Of a stretch of 14,285 nt of DNA, positions 1 through 7,623 are shown in pieces. Each line of letters begins with the position of its first letter. Position 1 is the first letter of the stretch. This stretch comes from Bacteroidota bacterium. Lineage in GTDB: Bacteria > Bacteroidota > Ignavibacteria > Ignavibacteriales > Melioribacteraceae. Under the pieces are notes generated by a model. The model saw nothing but the letters and a program-made list of their open reading frames with translations. It was not told where the DNA came from and made no database searches. The position numbers and the translations under genes are program-made. The DNA lies in the NCBI GenBank assembly GCA_021812745.1, contig JAKAMS010000026.1:1-14285 (forward strand). Reading direction: 5' to 3'.

Positions 1-1760
1 GCAACACGTAATTTAACCCGCTTGAAATCATCAATTGTAATCTCTTCAATTACTTCTTTTGGAGTTTCATCACTTTGCGGAAGTTTGTTTACTTGTTCTT
101 CTATCATTTTGTCTTCAATCTTTGTGAATAGAATTTCCGGTTCGTTAAGTTTATGCCCTTCTTGCAAATTTTGATTACCGCATTTTTCCCATGTAGTAGG
201 TCTTACATTTAACATTTTGAAAATTTTAACGCTGGAAAATGGAATCACCGGTTCAAATACTTCCGCAAGTATGTAGATTGTATTCAAACAGATATTGATT
301 GTGGTTGCACATTGTTCTTTATTTTTTTTCGAACTTATCCACGGTTCTGAATCGTTAAAATATTTATTTCCAGCACGCGCAAGATTCATCATTTCAAAAA
401 CAGCATCTTTAATTTTATACCGCTCCAAAAGTTCTGCAATTTTCAGCGGTTGTGCTTTCAAGTATTCAAGCATATCAGAATCAATCTTCTCAAGTTTTCC
501 CAGAGCCGGAACTTTCCCTTCAAAATGCTTGTGCGCAAAAGTGAGAGTACGGTTTACAAAATTACCAAGTATGTCTGCAAGCTCACCGTTAGTACGTCCT
601 TGAAACTCTTTCCAGAAAAAGTCTGTGTCTTTATTTTCAGGCAGATTCGCTGCAAGAGTATAACGAAGCAGATCAGCGGGAAATAAATTTAGAAATTCAT
701 CTACGTCAATTCCCCATCCGCGCGATTTGGAAAACTTCTTCCCTTCAAAATTTAGAAATTCATTTGCAGGAACGTTCTGAGGCAAAACAAATTTATCTGC
801 ATTTGCATCGTTCCATGCCATAAGCATTGCCGGAAAAATAATTGTGTGAAAGACAACGTTATCTTTACCGATGAATGCAATGTATTTTGTCTTTTCATTC
901 TGCCAGTAAGATTTCCACATTTCCGGTTCGCCTCGAAGATTCGATAATTCTTTTGTGGCTGAAATGTAACCGAGAACCGCTTCAAACCATACATATAAGA
1001 CTTTGTTATTAACACCGTCGAGCGGAACTTTTACACCCCAATCAAGATCGCGTGTTACGGCACGGTCTTTTAGTCCGTCATTAAACCAGCTTTTACAATA
1101 TTGGAGAACATTATCTTTCCAGCCGAACTTCTCATTCATCTCATCAACATATTTAACTAATCTTTCCTGGTATTTGCCCAAAGGGAAAAACCAATGGGAA
1201 GTTTCTTTCAAAATGGGAGTCTCACCGCTAATTTTACTTTTGGGATTTTTCAACTCTGCAGGATCATATAGTGAGCCGCATCTTTCACATTCATCGCTTC
1301 GCGCTTCTTCATTTCCGCAACGCGGGCATGTACCTTCAACATAACGGTCAGGTAAAAACATGTTTACTTTTTCATCAAAAAACTGCATTGATTTTTTTTC
1401 AACCAGTAATCCTTGATCGTGAAATGATTTGAAGAATTCCTGCGCGGTCTTATGATGAATTGGCAAACTTGTACGCGAATAGATATCGAAACTCATTCCA
1501 AATTTTTCAAATGCATCTTTATTGGCATTGTGGTAACGGTCAATAATTTCTTTGGGCGTTACTTTCTCTTTGTCAGCAGTGATTGTTATTGGTACACCAT
1601 GTTCGTCTGAGCCGCAAATATAAAGGATGTCATCGCCCTTCAAGCGTTTGTAACGGACGTATATATCAGCAGGCAGATATGCACCGCTTAGATGTCCTAA
1701 ATGAATATTACCGTTTGCATAAGGTAACGCTGAAGTAACAAGGATTTTCTCGTTAGACAA
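1..1760 (-). CDS. metG: Methionyl-tRNA synthetase, 3' end outside the window
   Basis: Class I synthetase that charges tRNA(Met) with methionine in the cytoplasm. I translated about 586 residues from the minus strand. The HIGH-type motif HLGH is at residues 20-23 (context PYANGNIHLGH). A CPRC...CERC zinc knuckle lies near residues 143-160, and the KMSKS-type loop KFSKSRG near residue 340. The last visible residues (EITIDDFKRVKLRVA) match the start of the C-terminal Trbp111-like OB-fold that dimerises and binds tRNA in longer MetRS proteins, so this is the long form with its 3' end cut by the window edge. An in-frame TAA at 1782-1784 closes the frame upstream and no in-frame ATG precedes the HIGH region. 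The most likely start is therefore TTG at 1760, giving the expected MSNEKILVTSALPYANG opening. The ATG at 1772-1774 is out of frame. A weak GCGAGA lies about 8 bases upstream. Identity is certain; the start is likely. Confidence 0.97.
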   Translation of the reverse strand, partial: MSNEKILVTSALPYANGNIHLGHLSGAYLPADIYVRYKRLKGDDILYICGSDEHGVPITITADKEKVTPKEIIDRYHNANKDAFEKFGMSFDIYSRTSLPIHHKTAQEFFKSFHDQGLLVEKKSMQFFDEKVNMFLPDRYVEGTCPRCGNEEARSDECERCGSLYDPAELKNPKSKISGETPILKETSHWFFPLGKYQERLVKYVDEMNEKFGWKDNVLQYCKSWFNDGLKDRAVTRDLDWGVKVPLDGVNNKVLYVWFEAVLGYISATKELSNLRGEPEMWKSYWQNEKTKYIAFIGKDNVVFHTIIFPAMLMAWNDANADKFVLPQNVPANEFLNFEGKKFSKSRGWGIDVDEFLNLFPADLLRYTLAANLPENKDTDFFWKEFQGRTNGELADILGNFVNRTLTFAHKHFEGKVPALGKLEKIDSDMLEYLKAQPLKIAELLERYKIKDAVFEMMNLARAGNKYFNDSEPWISSKKNKEQCATTINICLNTIYILAEVFEPVIPFSSVKIFKMLNVRPTTWEKCGNQNLQEGHKLNEPEILFTKIEDKMIEEQVNKLPQSDETPKEVIEEITIDDFKRVKLRV

Positions 1761-1843
1761 AATAAATCTCGCATATTGATTTTATTGAGCGTAAATATAA
1801 GAAAATTCGTAGAAAGGATTAAGCTATTGATAGTACCGTTTTG

Positions 1844-1916
1844 GAGCAAAATTTTGCTCATGCTCATAATCGTAATCTTGATCTCTAAGCAAAGAGCAAG
1901 ATCACGATCAAGAGCA
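1844..1916. repeat. Intergenic inverted repeat with adjoining palindrome
   Basis: The 172-bp gap between the acyl-CoA synthetase stop and metG holds two structures. The first is a perfect 16-bp palindrome, GAGCAAAATTTTGCTC, at 1844-1859. The second is a near-perfect inverted repeat with arms at 1861-1886 and 1893-1916 and a 6-base loop; the right arm, reversed, reads TGCTCTTGATCGTGATCTTG. The arms differ at a few positions and by a two-base gap. The GAGCAAGATCACGATC-style composition looks like a dispersed intergenic repeat rather than a unique regulatory site. It could also end the synthetase transcript, but no clear T-tract follows on the minus strand. I see no second copy in this window. 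Confidence 0.6.
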
Positions 1917-1932
1917 ATATGACTAAATACAT

Positions 1933-3756
1933 TTAACCTTCAAGACCTTTATACATGTCTTCTATCAAATCCTTGTACCGTTCTTCCACAACTTTCCGTT
2001 TGATTTTGAGTGAAGGTGTAAGTTCCCCCGTTTCGATTGTAAACGGTTTATCAAGAATGGCGAACTTGCGAACGCGTTCAAAGTTGGCAAGTTTCTTTTG
2101 GAAAATATCTAATTCTTTATCAAGCAGTTCATAAATTTGTTTCATTTCCACAAGTTCTTCGAGAGATTTGTACTGAATTCTGTTGGCATCGGCATATTCT
2201 TTCAACGCTTCATAATCCGGAACTATGAGTGCGCTCAAAAACATTCTGCGGTCGCCTATCAGAATAAATTGATCAATATATTTGCTTGCAAGAAACATAT
2301 TTTCAATCGGAGTTGGTGCAATATATTTCCCTCCGGAGGTTTTAAACAAATGTTTTTTTCTATCAGTAATTATCAGAAATCCTTCGGCATCAAAAACTCC
2401 AATGTCTCCCGTGTAAAGCCAGCCGTCCTTAATTGTTTCTTCAGTTTCTTTTTTATTCTTGTAATAACCTTGCATAATGTTTGGACCGTAAGCAAGGATC
2501 TCTCCGTCTTTGGCAATTTTAATTTCTACTCCGGGCATTGTTTTACCGACTGTTCCGAATTTGTAATCGTTTAATCTGTTTGCGGCAATTACCGGTGATG
2601 ATTCTGTTAGTCCATATCCCTCAATAATTAATATCCCCGCGGCTTCAAAGAACAATCCCAATTCCCTTGCAAGAGCAGCACCACCGGAGATAAAGAACCT
2701 TAACTTACCGCCAGTTTTTTCTCTCAATTTGTGAAAGACAAGTCTATCGGCAAGTTTATGCTTGAGCGATAAAAAGATTGGGATCGGATGCCCGGATTTT
2801 TTAGCAACTTGAAATTCTTTTCCGATCTCAATTGCCCAATTAAAAATTTTCTGTTTCTTTTCCGGTTGAGTTTCAACATTTCTTTTGATCTTGCTATACA
2901 TCCGCTCGAATAAACGCGGTACCGCGGTTAAAATTGTCGGATGAATCTCTTCCATATTACTTGCAATTTTTTCAATACTTTCAGCATAAGCAATCATACC
3001 GCCGCAAGAGAATGCAGTGTAATAACCAGCCATCCTTTCAAAGATATGGCATAGCGGAAGAAAAGAAAGAAAGAGGTCTGTCTCGCCGATATCAAAAATT
3101 TCATGTGCGGCTTTAATGTTGGAACAAATATTTTTATGAGTAAGCATTACGCCTTTAGGTTCGCCGGTTGTGCCTGAAGTATAAATGATTGTACAGAGTT
3201 CATTTTCTCCGGTAAGTTTACAATTTTCAGAAAAATAACCGGAATGATCTTTTCCGAATTCCAATCCTTTGGATTGAATTTCTGAAAAAGTGAATACGTC
3301 TCTGTCAGTTCCCTTTTCTGTTTCATTCATTATGATTATAAATCGGAGACTCTTACAACTATTTTTGATCTTTAGAACTTTATTGAGTTGAAATTTATTG
3401 GAGACAATGATGCCTACAGATTCCGAATTGTTAAGACAAAACTCAATTGTTTCCGAAGTTGAAATTGGATAAAGAGGAACATCCGCTCCGCCCAAACCGA
3501 GAATTGCCATATCTGAGTAAACCCATTCCGGGCGGTTCTCTGCAATGATTGCAACTTTATCATTTCGCTTAACACCCATCGCAGCAAGTCCCAACGCAAA
3601 GTTTTCTGTTTCCTTGTACAGTTCATCATAGCGGATTTCTTTCCATTGATCGCCGGCTTTATATTTTAAAACAACCCTGTCTTTCCCCTTTGCAAAATCT
3701 TTAGTAATGATTTGAAAAAGCTGCGGAATGGTCTTGAAATCTTTATAGATAGCCAT
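1933..3756 (-). CDS. Long-chain acyl-CoA synthetase (AMP-forming, FadD/FACL type)
   Basis: Activates fatty acids with ATP and CoA to acyl-CoA, at the inner face of the membrane. The 607-residue protein has the full adenylate-forming set. The P-loop-like motif TIIYTSGTTGEPKG is near residues 189-202, followed by LPLCHIFER. The A5-type motif YGLTESSPVIA comes next, then the DGWLYTGDIG segment, then the ITDRKKHLFKTSGGKYIAP hinge of FACL-type enzymes. The length matches bacterial AMP-dependent long-chain synthetases (about 600). I chose ATG at 3756 because GAGGG lies 8 bases upstream. The longer TTG start at 3771 would place that sequence inside the gene. The 91-bp gap before it contains a possible promoter, so it may be transcribed independently of the upstream genes. 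Exact chain-length preference cannot be read from the sequence. The family is certain. Confidence 0.95.
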   Translation of the reverse strand: MAIYKDFKTIPQLFQIITKDFAKGKDRVVLKYKAGDQWKEIRYDELYKETENFALGLAAMGVKRNDKVAIIAENRPEWVYSDMAILGLGGADVPLYPISTSETIEFCLNNSESVGIIVSNKFQLNKVLKIKNSCKSLRFIIIMNETEKGTDRDVFTFSEIQSKGLEFGKDHSGYFSENCKLTGENELCTIIYTSGTTGEPKGVMLTHKNICSNIKAAHEIFDIGETDLFLSFLPLCHIFERMAGYYTAFSCGGMIAYAESIEKIASNMEEIHPTILTAVPRLFERMYSKIKRNVETQPEKKQKIFNWAIEIGKEFQVAKKSGHPIPIFLSLKHKLADRLVFHKLREKTGGKLRFFISGGAALARELGLFFEAAGILIIEGYGLTESSPVIAANRLNDYKFGTVGKTMPGVEIKIAKDGEILAYGPNIMQGYYKNKKETEETIKDGWLYTGDIGVFDAEGFLIITDRKKHLFKTSGGKYIAPTPIENMFLASKYIDQFILIGDRRMFLSALIVPDYEALKEYADANRIQYKSLEELVEMKQIYELLDKELDIFQKKLANFERVRKFAILDKPFTIETGELTPSLKIKRKVVEERYKDLIEDMYKGLEG

Positions 3757-3781
3757 ACAATTTTCCCTCAAAATTTTGATT

Positions 3782-3812
3782 CAAGATAAGGCGGTAAGCT
3801 AAAATATGCAAA
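3782..3812 (-). promoter_or_regulatory. Possible FCB-type promoter for the acyl-CoA synthetase
   Basis: On the minus strand TTTG (3812-3809) is followed after exactly 20 bases by TATCTTG (3788-3782). This resembles the -33 TTTG / -7 TAnnTTTG promoter described for Bacteroidota housekeeping sigma factors, one T short in the -7 box. It lies about 25 bases upstream of the ATG at 3756, in the only gap near this gene. AT-rich DNA makes chance matches easy, so this is tentative. Confidence 0.3.
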
Positions 3813-3847
3813 TGGTAGATTGATGGAAAAACATCCTATAAAAAGGT

Positions 3848-4177
3848 TTATTTAGCCCAGACTTCGCCGTCAACAACCGGAGTAACACATACAAGCGGTT
3901 TTTCCGGTACATTGAATTTTTCGAATATCTCTTCGAATAATTTATACTGCAAGCCTTGCGATTCAATCTTGGAAAATTTTTTATACGACATAAATTCGCC
4001 CCGTTTGTTTTGAGGCGCATTAAAATGATATGCAATAGAAAGATCTTCCTTGGCGTGTTCTTTAAGAAAGTTAATTTTTTCTTCGTCGCCGCCATCATGT
4101 TGATAAGCTTTGCATTTATAAGCGGTAACTATATCTTTATCAATTATCAGATATATATTTAAAATTGTCTCTGGCAA
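3848..4177 (-). CDS. Small conserved-looking protein of unknown function (109 aa)
   Basis: I do not recognise this protein. It is 109 residues, soluble and mixed in charge, with no signal peptide or membrane segment. The N-terminal half looks like a strand-rich start (ILNIYLIIDKDIVTAYKCKAY) followed by an acidic/basic helix (EEKINFLKEHAKEDLS). A central AYHFNAP and a C-terminal PLVCVTPVVDGEVWAK are the most distinctive stretches. The likely start is TTG at 4177, one base after the stop of the upstream membrane-protein gene. Its Shine-Dalgarno (AAGGAAA) lies inside the end of that gene, which points to translational coupling and perhaps shared function. It is followed by a 91-bp gap and the acyl-CoA synthetase gene. 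The clean coupling and a start that fits its ribosome binding site support a real gene. Confidence 0.75.
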   Translation of the reverse strand: MPETILNIYLIIDKDIVTAYKCKAYQHDGGDEEKINFLKEHAKEDLSIAYHFNAPQNKRGEFMSYKKFSKIESQGLQYKLFEEIFEKFNVPEKPLVCVTPVVDGEVWAK

Positions 4178-4178
4178 T

Positions 4179-4847
4179 TTATTTCCTTTCTAATTTGTTT
4201 CTATTCTTTAATGCGAAATAAAATAAGAATGATGCGAATACGAACGCAAGTTTGCACAATAAACTTTCGACCGCCGTTAAAAATGTCGGGATTGCGATTG
4301 CAAGGATCATAGATGGAATAAATGTGAAAAGAAATCCAAAGAGAAATGTTCTTGTAAGAGATTTCTGAAGCGGATCGGTTTCCGCTCCCCATTTTTTATT
4401 CAGTATTATAATTGAAAAAATTATCGGCAGATAATAAAATATTCCATACAACTCGCCGAGGGGATAATGATAAGAAGCATATAACACCGTGCATTTTGTA
4501 ACTGCAAATTGATCAAGCACAAATGGATAGTAAACTATGAAAAAAAGAGCCGGCACAAATACAAATTTACTTAAATGGGTTTCTCTTGCTGAAAACTTTA
4601 GAACTGTGTATAAGCAGAGAGGCGGTAAAAGAGTTATATCTAGAAATGCGAGGTAGATAAATATTTGTTTCTGCAGACCGATATTGCAAATCATAAATTC
4701 AATAAACTGATAGCCGAACAAAAGTGCAATTATTCCAATTATTAGTTTGTTTATTGAATTCTTTTCGGAAAAGACAAGAAGATTTATCAGATAAATAATT
4801 TCAATACATGCAAACAAAAGCGAAACTATGCCATCGTATTTATTCAT
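4179..4847 (-). CDS. Seven-helix integral membrane protein, function unknown
   Basis: The 222-residue protein is almost wholly hydrophobic. I count about seven membrane segments, near residues 7-27, 34-55, 63-86, 94-113, 133-150, 168-188 and 194-213, ending in a short basic tail (KNRNKLERK). The layout resembles the seven-helix sensory modules found at the N-terminus of some histidine kinases, but no kinase, GGDEF or other output domain follows. If it senses anything it must act through a partner. The obvious candidate is the coupled 109-residue protein that starts one base after this stop. ATG at 4847 is the natural start, 31 bases after the amidohydrolase stop, so it probably shares a transcript with that gene. 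The sensory idea is inference; only the membrane topology is directly supported. Confidence 0.75.
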   Translation of the reverse strand: MNKYDGIVSLLFACIEIIYLINLLVFSEKNSINKLIIGIIALLFGYQFIEFMICNIGLQKQIFIYLAFLDITLLPPLCLYTVLKFSARETHLSKFVFVPALFFIVYYPFVLDQFAVTKCTVLYASYHYPLGELYGIFYYLPIIFSIIILNKKWGAETDPLQKSLTRTFLFGFLFTFIPSMILAIAIPTFLTAVESLLCKLAFVFASFLFYFALKNRNKLERK

Positions 4848-4878
4848 CTTTTACTCACACAGTTAGTCATAAAATATT

Positions 4879-5706
4879 TCACTTACTATTCTTAAACCAG
4901 TCGCAATAGAGTTCCGGTCTTCTGTCTCTAAAAAACAATCTCTTAGCGTGAGAAGTTTTGCATTTATCTAGTTCAACGTCGCAATACAAAATTTCTTCCG
5001 TTCCTGATCCCGCGCGTGCAATAACATTTCCTTCCGGATCGCATACAAACGATTCGCCGGAGAAAGTTAAACATTCTTCTTTGCCAACGCGATTGCATAA
5101 TGCAGTAAAATATCCGTTCTGAAAAGCCGCCACTCTCATTTCGGCTTCATACAATCCTTCCGGCCATTCGCCCTCTGCGCCTGCTTGAGGCACAAAGACA
5201 ATCTCAGCACCATTTATTGCCTGTTCACGCATATATTCCGGGTAATGCCTGTCGTAACAGATTGCAACACCAATTTTCCCAAATTTAGTTTCATAAACCG
5301 GAGCGCCGTTATTACCGGGAGTGTAAAAATCTTTTTCGTGAAAGCATGGATAATCCGTAATGTGAATCATCCTTGTTGTGCCGAGAATTTTTCCGTCTGC
5401 ATCAATTACCGGAGATGAATCATAAGTTCCGTTACCGTCTTTTTCATACAGATTTAGAATGATGACAACATTTAATTCTTTGGCTAGTTTAGAAAAAATA
5501 TCTGTAGTTGTACCGGGAATTGATTCGGCAATTTCTAATGGTTTTGTTGAGGACGGCTTCTGAGGAAAGAATGGAATAAATGCCAGCTCCGAAAATGAAA
5601 TTATCTTAGCACCGGAGGCAGCAGCATTTTTAACCGCTTCAATTCCTTGGCGGATATTTTTCTCTTTGTCTGCTGATGCTTTTTGTTGAACTAACGCGAT
5701 TTTCAT
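4879..5706 (-). CDS. Carbon-nitrogen hydrolase (nitrilase superfamily), atypical active site
   Basis: A 275-residue nitrilase-superfamily protein, by similarity closest to the N-carbamoylputrescine amidohydrolase / beta-ureidopropionase branch, which cleaves carbamoyl or amide C-N bonds. The catalytic Glu is E40 (SFSELAF). The nucleophile is C150 in GVAICYDRHYPEYMR. A second conserved Glu region is EWPEGLYEAEMR (about 180-191), and FFRDRRPELY closes the C-terminus. The odd point is the lysine loop. Relatives have GxYRKxHxP, but here residues 109-117 read GTTRMIHIT, so the usual catalytic Lys position appears to be M113. Either this is a subfamily with a different lysine or substrate, or the reaction differs. 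The family call is firm and the substrate is not. The start is ATG at 5706; the preceding lipoprotein gene ends 40 bases upstream. Confidence 0.9.
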   Translation of the reverse strand: MKIALVQQKASADKEKNIRQGIEAVKNAAASGAKIISFSELAFIPFFPQKPSSTKPLEIAESIPGTTTDIFSKLAKELNVVIILNLYEKDGNGTYDSSPVIDADGKILGTTRMIHITDYPCFHEKDFYTPGNNGAPVYETKFGKIGVAICYDRHYPEYMREQAINGAEIVFVPQAGAEGEWPEGLYEAEMRVAAFQNGYFTALCNRVGKEECLTFSGESFVCDPEGNVIARAGSGTEEILYCDVELDKCKTSHAKRLFFRDRRPELYCDWFKNSK

Positions 5707-5746
5707 AATGGTAAATAAAGTTTCAACTAGAGATGAATGAATAAAC

Positions 5747-6046
5747 CTATTTCAGTTCTTTTATTTCAATAATTTCGATTATCGTACCCCACATATGGAA
5801 ACTTGCCATATCACTTTTCTCAATATACTTGAATTGAATCCGTTTTCCATCAACTTGATATTCTTTAGAAAGATTTAACGGATCTAAACTTTTCCCATCA
5901 TCAGTTATTATTCCGTAAAACCCGCCTTCAAGAGAAATATACTTTACTGTTCCAGTTGCACTCAATTCAGGTTCGTTTGATGAACAGGAAATTATCACTA
6001 TTGTTAGGAATAGAAATGCAATAAGATTTTTAATTATGCTATTCAC
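5747..6046 (-). CDS. Small lipoprotein with a conserved-looking beta domain
   Basis: The 99-residue protein starts with a basic and hydrophobic signal sequence and a relaxed lipobox, TIVIISC, with lipidation expected at C21. The mature part of about 78 residues looks like a single small beta-rich domain. The most distinctive blocks are GTVKYISLEGGFYGIITDDG (31-50) and DMASFHMWGTIIEI near the end. This pattern resembles short OB-like domains that I recall from other hypothetical proteins, but I cannot name the family. The only usable start is GTG at 6046; there is no in-frame ATG before the lipobox and no strong Shine-Dalgarno. It lies between fumC, separated by a hairpin repeat, and the amidohydrolase. 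Function unknown. Confidence 0.8.
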   Translation of the reverse strand: MNSIIKNLIAFLFLTIVIISCSSNEPELSATGTVKYISLEGGFYGIITDDGKSLDPLNLSKEYQVDGKRIQFKYIEKSDMASFHMWGTIIEIIEIKELK

Positions 6047-6070
6047 CTATTAGCGGTAAATTTTTTTTAG

Positions 6071-6111
6071 ATTCCGTAAATCACCCCGGAAAATCCGGGG
6101 CGATACGGAAT
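6071..6111. repeat. Two-tier hairpin, probable dispersed intergenic repeat
   Basis: An outer perfect 8-bp stem, ATTCCGTA (6071-6078) with TACGGAAT (6104-6111), encloses an inner perfect 7-bp stem, CCCCGGA (6084-6090) with TCCGGGG (6094-6100), and an AAA loop. The outer arm continues into GACG, giving the CGTCATTCCG edge seen in many dispersed bacterial intergenic palindromes. It sits about 14 bases after the fumC stop, where it could protect or end the fumC transcript. On the minus strand it is followed by an A-run, not a U-tract, so it is not a textbook rho-independent terminator. The GC-rich core stands out from the AT-rich surroundings. Confidence 0.7.
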
Positions 6112-6124
6112 GACGATAAGTAAA

Positions 6125-7516
6125 TTATTTTCTTAGACCAATCATTTTTTCGGGACGGACAACTTCATCAAATTTTTCAGAAGTAAGAAGCCCGAGTTCC
6201 ATTGCGGCTTCTTTAAGAGTTTTATTTTCTTTGTGTGCTTTCTTAGCAACCTTTGCGGCATTATCATATCCAATAACGGGATTAAGAGAAGTAACAAGCA
6301 TCAAAGAATTTTCAAGATGTTTTTTGATGTTCGCTCCGTTTGCAGTAATTCCTTCAACACAATGTTCACTGAAACTTTCGCAAGCATCTGCCAACAATTT
6401 AATTGATTGAAGAATATTGAAAGCTATAACGGGCATGAAAACATTCAGCTCAAAATTTCCGCTGGAGCCGGCAATATTAATTGTAACATCGTTCCCAAAA
6501 ACTTGGGCACATACCATTGTCATAGCTTCCGATTGCGTTGGATTAACTTTACCCGGCATTATTGAACTTCCGGGTTCATTTTCCGGTAAAGAGATTTCAC
6601 CAATTCCGCAACGCGGACCTGAACCAAGCCAGCGTATGTCATTCGATATTTTTAACAACGAGGTGCCAAGAGTTTTTAAAACTCCGCTCATCTCTACCAA
6701 TGCATCTTTTGCCGCCATAGCTTCATATTTATTTGGCGCGGTCTTAAATGGTTTGCCGGTTAATTTCGAAATTGTATCAGCAACTTTTACTGCATATTCC
6801 GGATGAGCATTTAAACCGGTTCCAACCGCGGTTCCGCCAAGAGGGATTTCATATAAACGTTTTAACGCATCGCTAATACGCGCTAATCCGTTCGTCAATT
6901 GCATAGCATATCCGCTGAATTCATCGCCAAGAGTTAGAGGAGTTGCATCCATCAAATGTGTACGACCTATTTTTATAATGTCTTTGAACTCTGTTGCTTT
7001 TGCATCTAGTGAATTTCGCAATTTAGTAACCATCGGAATTAAACGGCGGTGAATCTCTTCCACAGCAGCGACATGAATTGAGGTTGGGAAAGCATCGTTT
7101 GTAGATTGTGCTTTATTAACGTCGTCGTTTGGGTGGATCGGTTTTTTGCTTCCCATAACACCGCCGGCAATTTCAATTGCGCGGTTAGAAATAACTTCAT
7201 TTGTGTTCATGTTGGTTTGGGTACCACTTCCAGTCTGCCAAACCACAAGCGGAAAATGATCATTTAATTTTCCTTCAATTACTTCATCGGCAGCTTTAAT
7301 AATCAAATCCAATTTCTCTTTTGGTAAACTTCCTAATTCATGGTTTGTTAAAGCTGCAGCTTTCTTTACAATTCCAAGTGCACGTATCAACTCGGCTGGA
7401 AATCTTTCTCCGCCAATCTTAAAATTCATTAATGATCTTGCTGTTTGTGCACCATAATACTTATCTACCGGCACTTTCATTTCACCCATTGTGTCAGTTT
7501 CAATTCTAAATTCCAT
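6125..7516 (-). CDS. fumC: Fumarate hydratase class II
   Basis: Reversible hydration of fumarate to malate in the TCA cycle (or the reverse, in fumarate formation), as a cytoplasmic homotetramer without an iron-sulfur cluster. At 463 residues it is close to the usual length of about 465. The superfamily blocks are all present: [18 protein letters not shown] (about 96-113), the [11 protein letters not shown] segment with catalytic-base region H187, and the signature [16 protein letters not shown] beginning at residue 316, with the catalytic serine loop. The [18 protein letters not shown] segment favours fumarase over aspartase, and the general fold excludes argininosuccinate lyase. The start is ATG at 7516, with GGAG six bases upstream. 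The 107-bp gap before it holds a possible promoter, so fumC may be its own unit. The hairpin repeat follows its stop. Confidence 0.96.
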   Translation of the reverse strand: MEFRIETDTMGEMKVPVDKYYGAQTARSLMNFKIGGERFPAELIRALGIVKKAAALTNHELGSLPKEKLDLIIKAADEVIEGKLNDHFPLVVWQTGSGTQTNMNTNEVISNRAIEIAGGVMGSKKPIHPNDDVNKAQSTNDAFPTSIHVAAVEEIHRRLIPMVTKLRNSLDAKATEFKDIIKIGRTHLMDATPLTLGDEFSGYAMQLTNGLARISDALKRLYEIPLGGTAVGTGLNAHPEYAVKVADTISKLTGKPFKTAPNKYEAMAAKDALVEMSGVLKTLGTSLLKISNDIRWLGSGPRCGIGEISLPENEPGSSIMPGKVNPTQSEAMTMVCAQVFGNDVTINIAGSSGNFELNVFMPVIAFNILQSIKLLADACESFSEHCVEGITANGANIKKHLENSLMLVTSLNPVIGYDNAAKVAKKAHKENKTLKEAAMELGLLTSEKFDEVVRPEKMIGLRK

Positions 7517-7547
7517 AATTCACTCCGAAATTTTTTTTGTTGTTGAT

Positions 7548-7578
7548 TAAAATTAAGGCAAACCGATCTTAATTTCAA
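7548..7578 (-). promoter_or_regulatory. Possible FCB-type promoter for fumC
   Basis: In the 107-bp gap upstream of fumC, TTG (7578-7576, minus strand) is followed after exactly 20 bases by TAATTTTA (7555-7548), a near match to the TAnnTTTG -7 box. The same 20-base spacing occurs in the candidate upstream of the acyl-CoA synthetase. It lies about 30 bases from the fumC ATG. Support is pattern and spacing only. Confidence 0.28.
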
Positions 7579-7623
7579 TTTGGATTAGAAAGGATATTGA
7601 TTTTGAAGCGATACAAATTAAAA

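Noticed and set aside
295..1344. Plus-strand open frames opposite metG (295-603, 450-686, 1003-1344)
   Set aside because: They are antisense to a complete, motif-rich methionyl-tRNA synthetase frame and show no domain or ribosome binding site.
3757..3771. Longer start (TTG at 3771) for the acyl-CoA synthetase
   Set aside because: It would place the good GAGGG Shine-Dalgarno inside the gene; ATG at 3756 is correctly spaced from it.
3799..4098. 99-codon minus-strand frame overlapping the 109-residue protein
   Set aside because: It competes with the 109-residue frame, which has a coupled start and Shine-Dalgarno; the alternative has basic, low-complexity residue use typical of an off-frame reading.
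6061..6111. Hairpin as a rho-independent terminator of fumC
   Set aside because: On the minus strand an A-run, not a T-run, follows the stem; annotated as a repeat-like hairpin instead.
6417..6806. 129-codon plus-strand frame opposite fumC
   Set aside because: Shadow of the fumC coding strand; no recognisable protein features.
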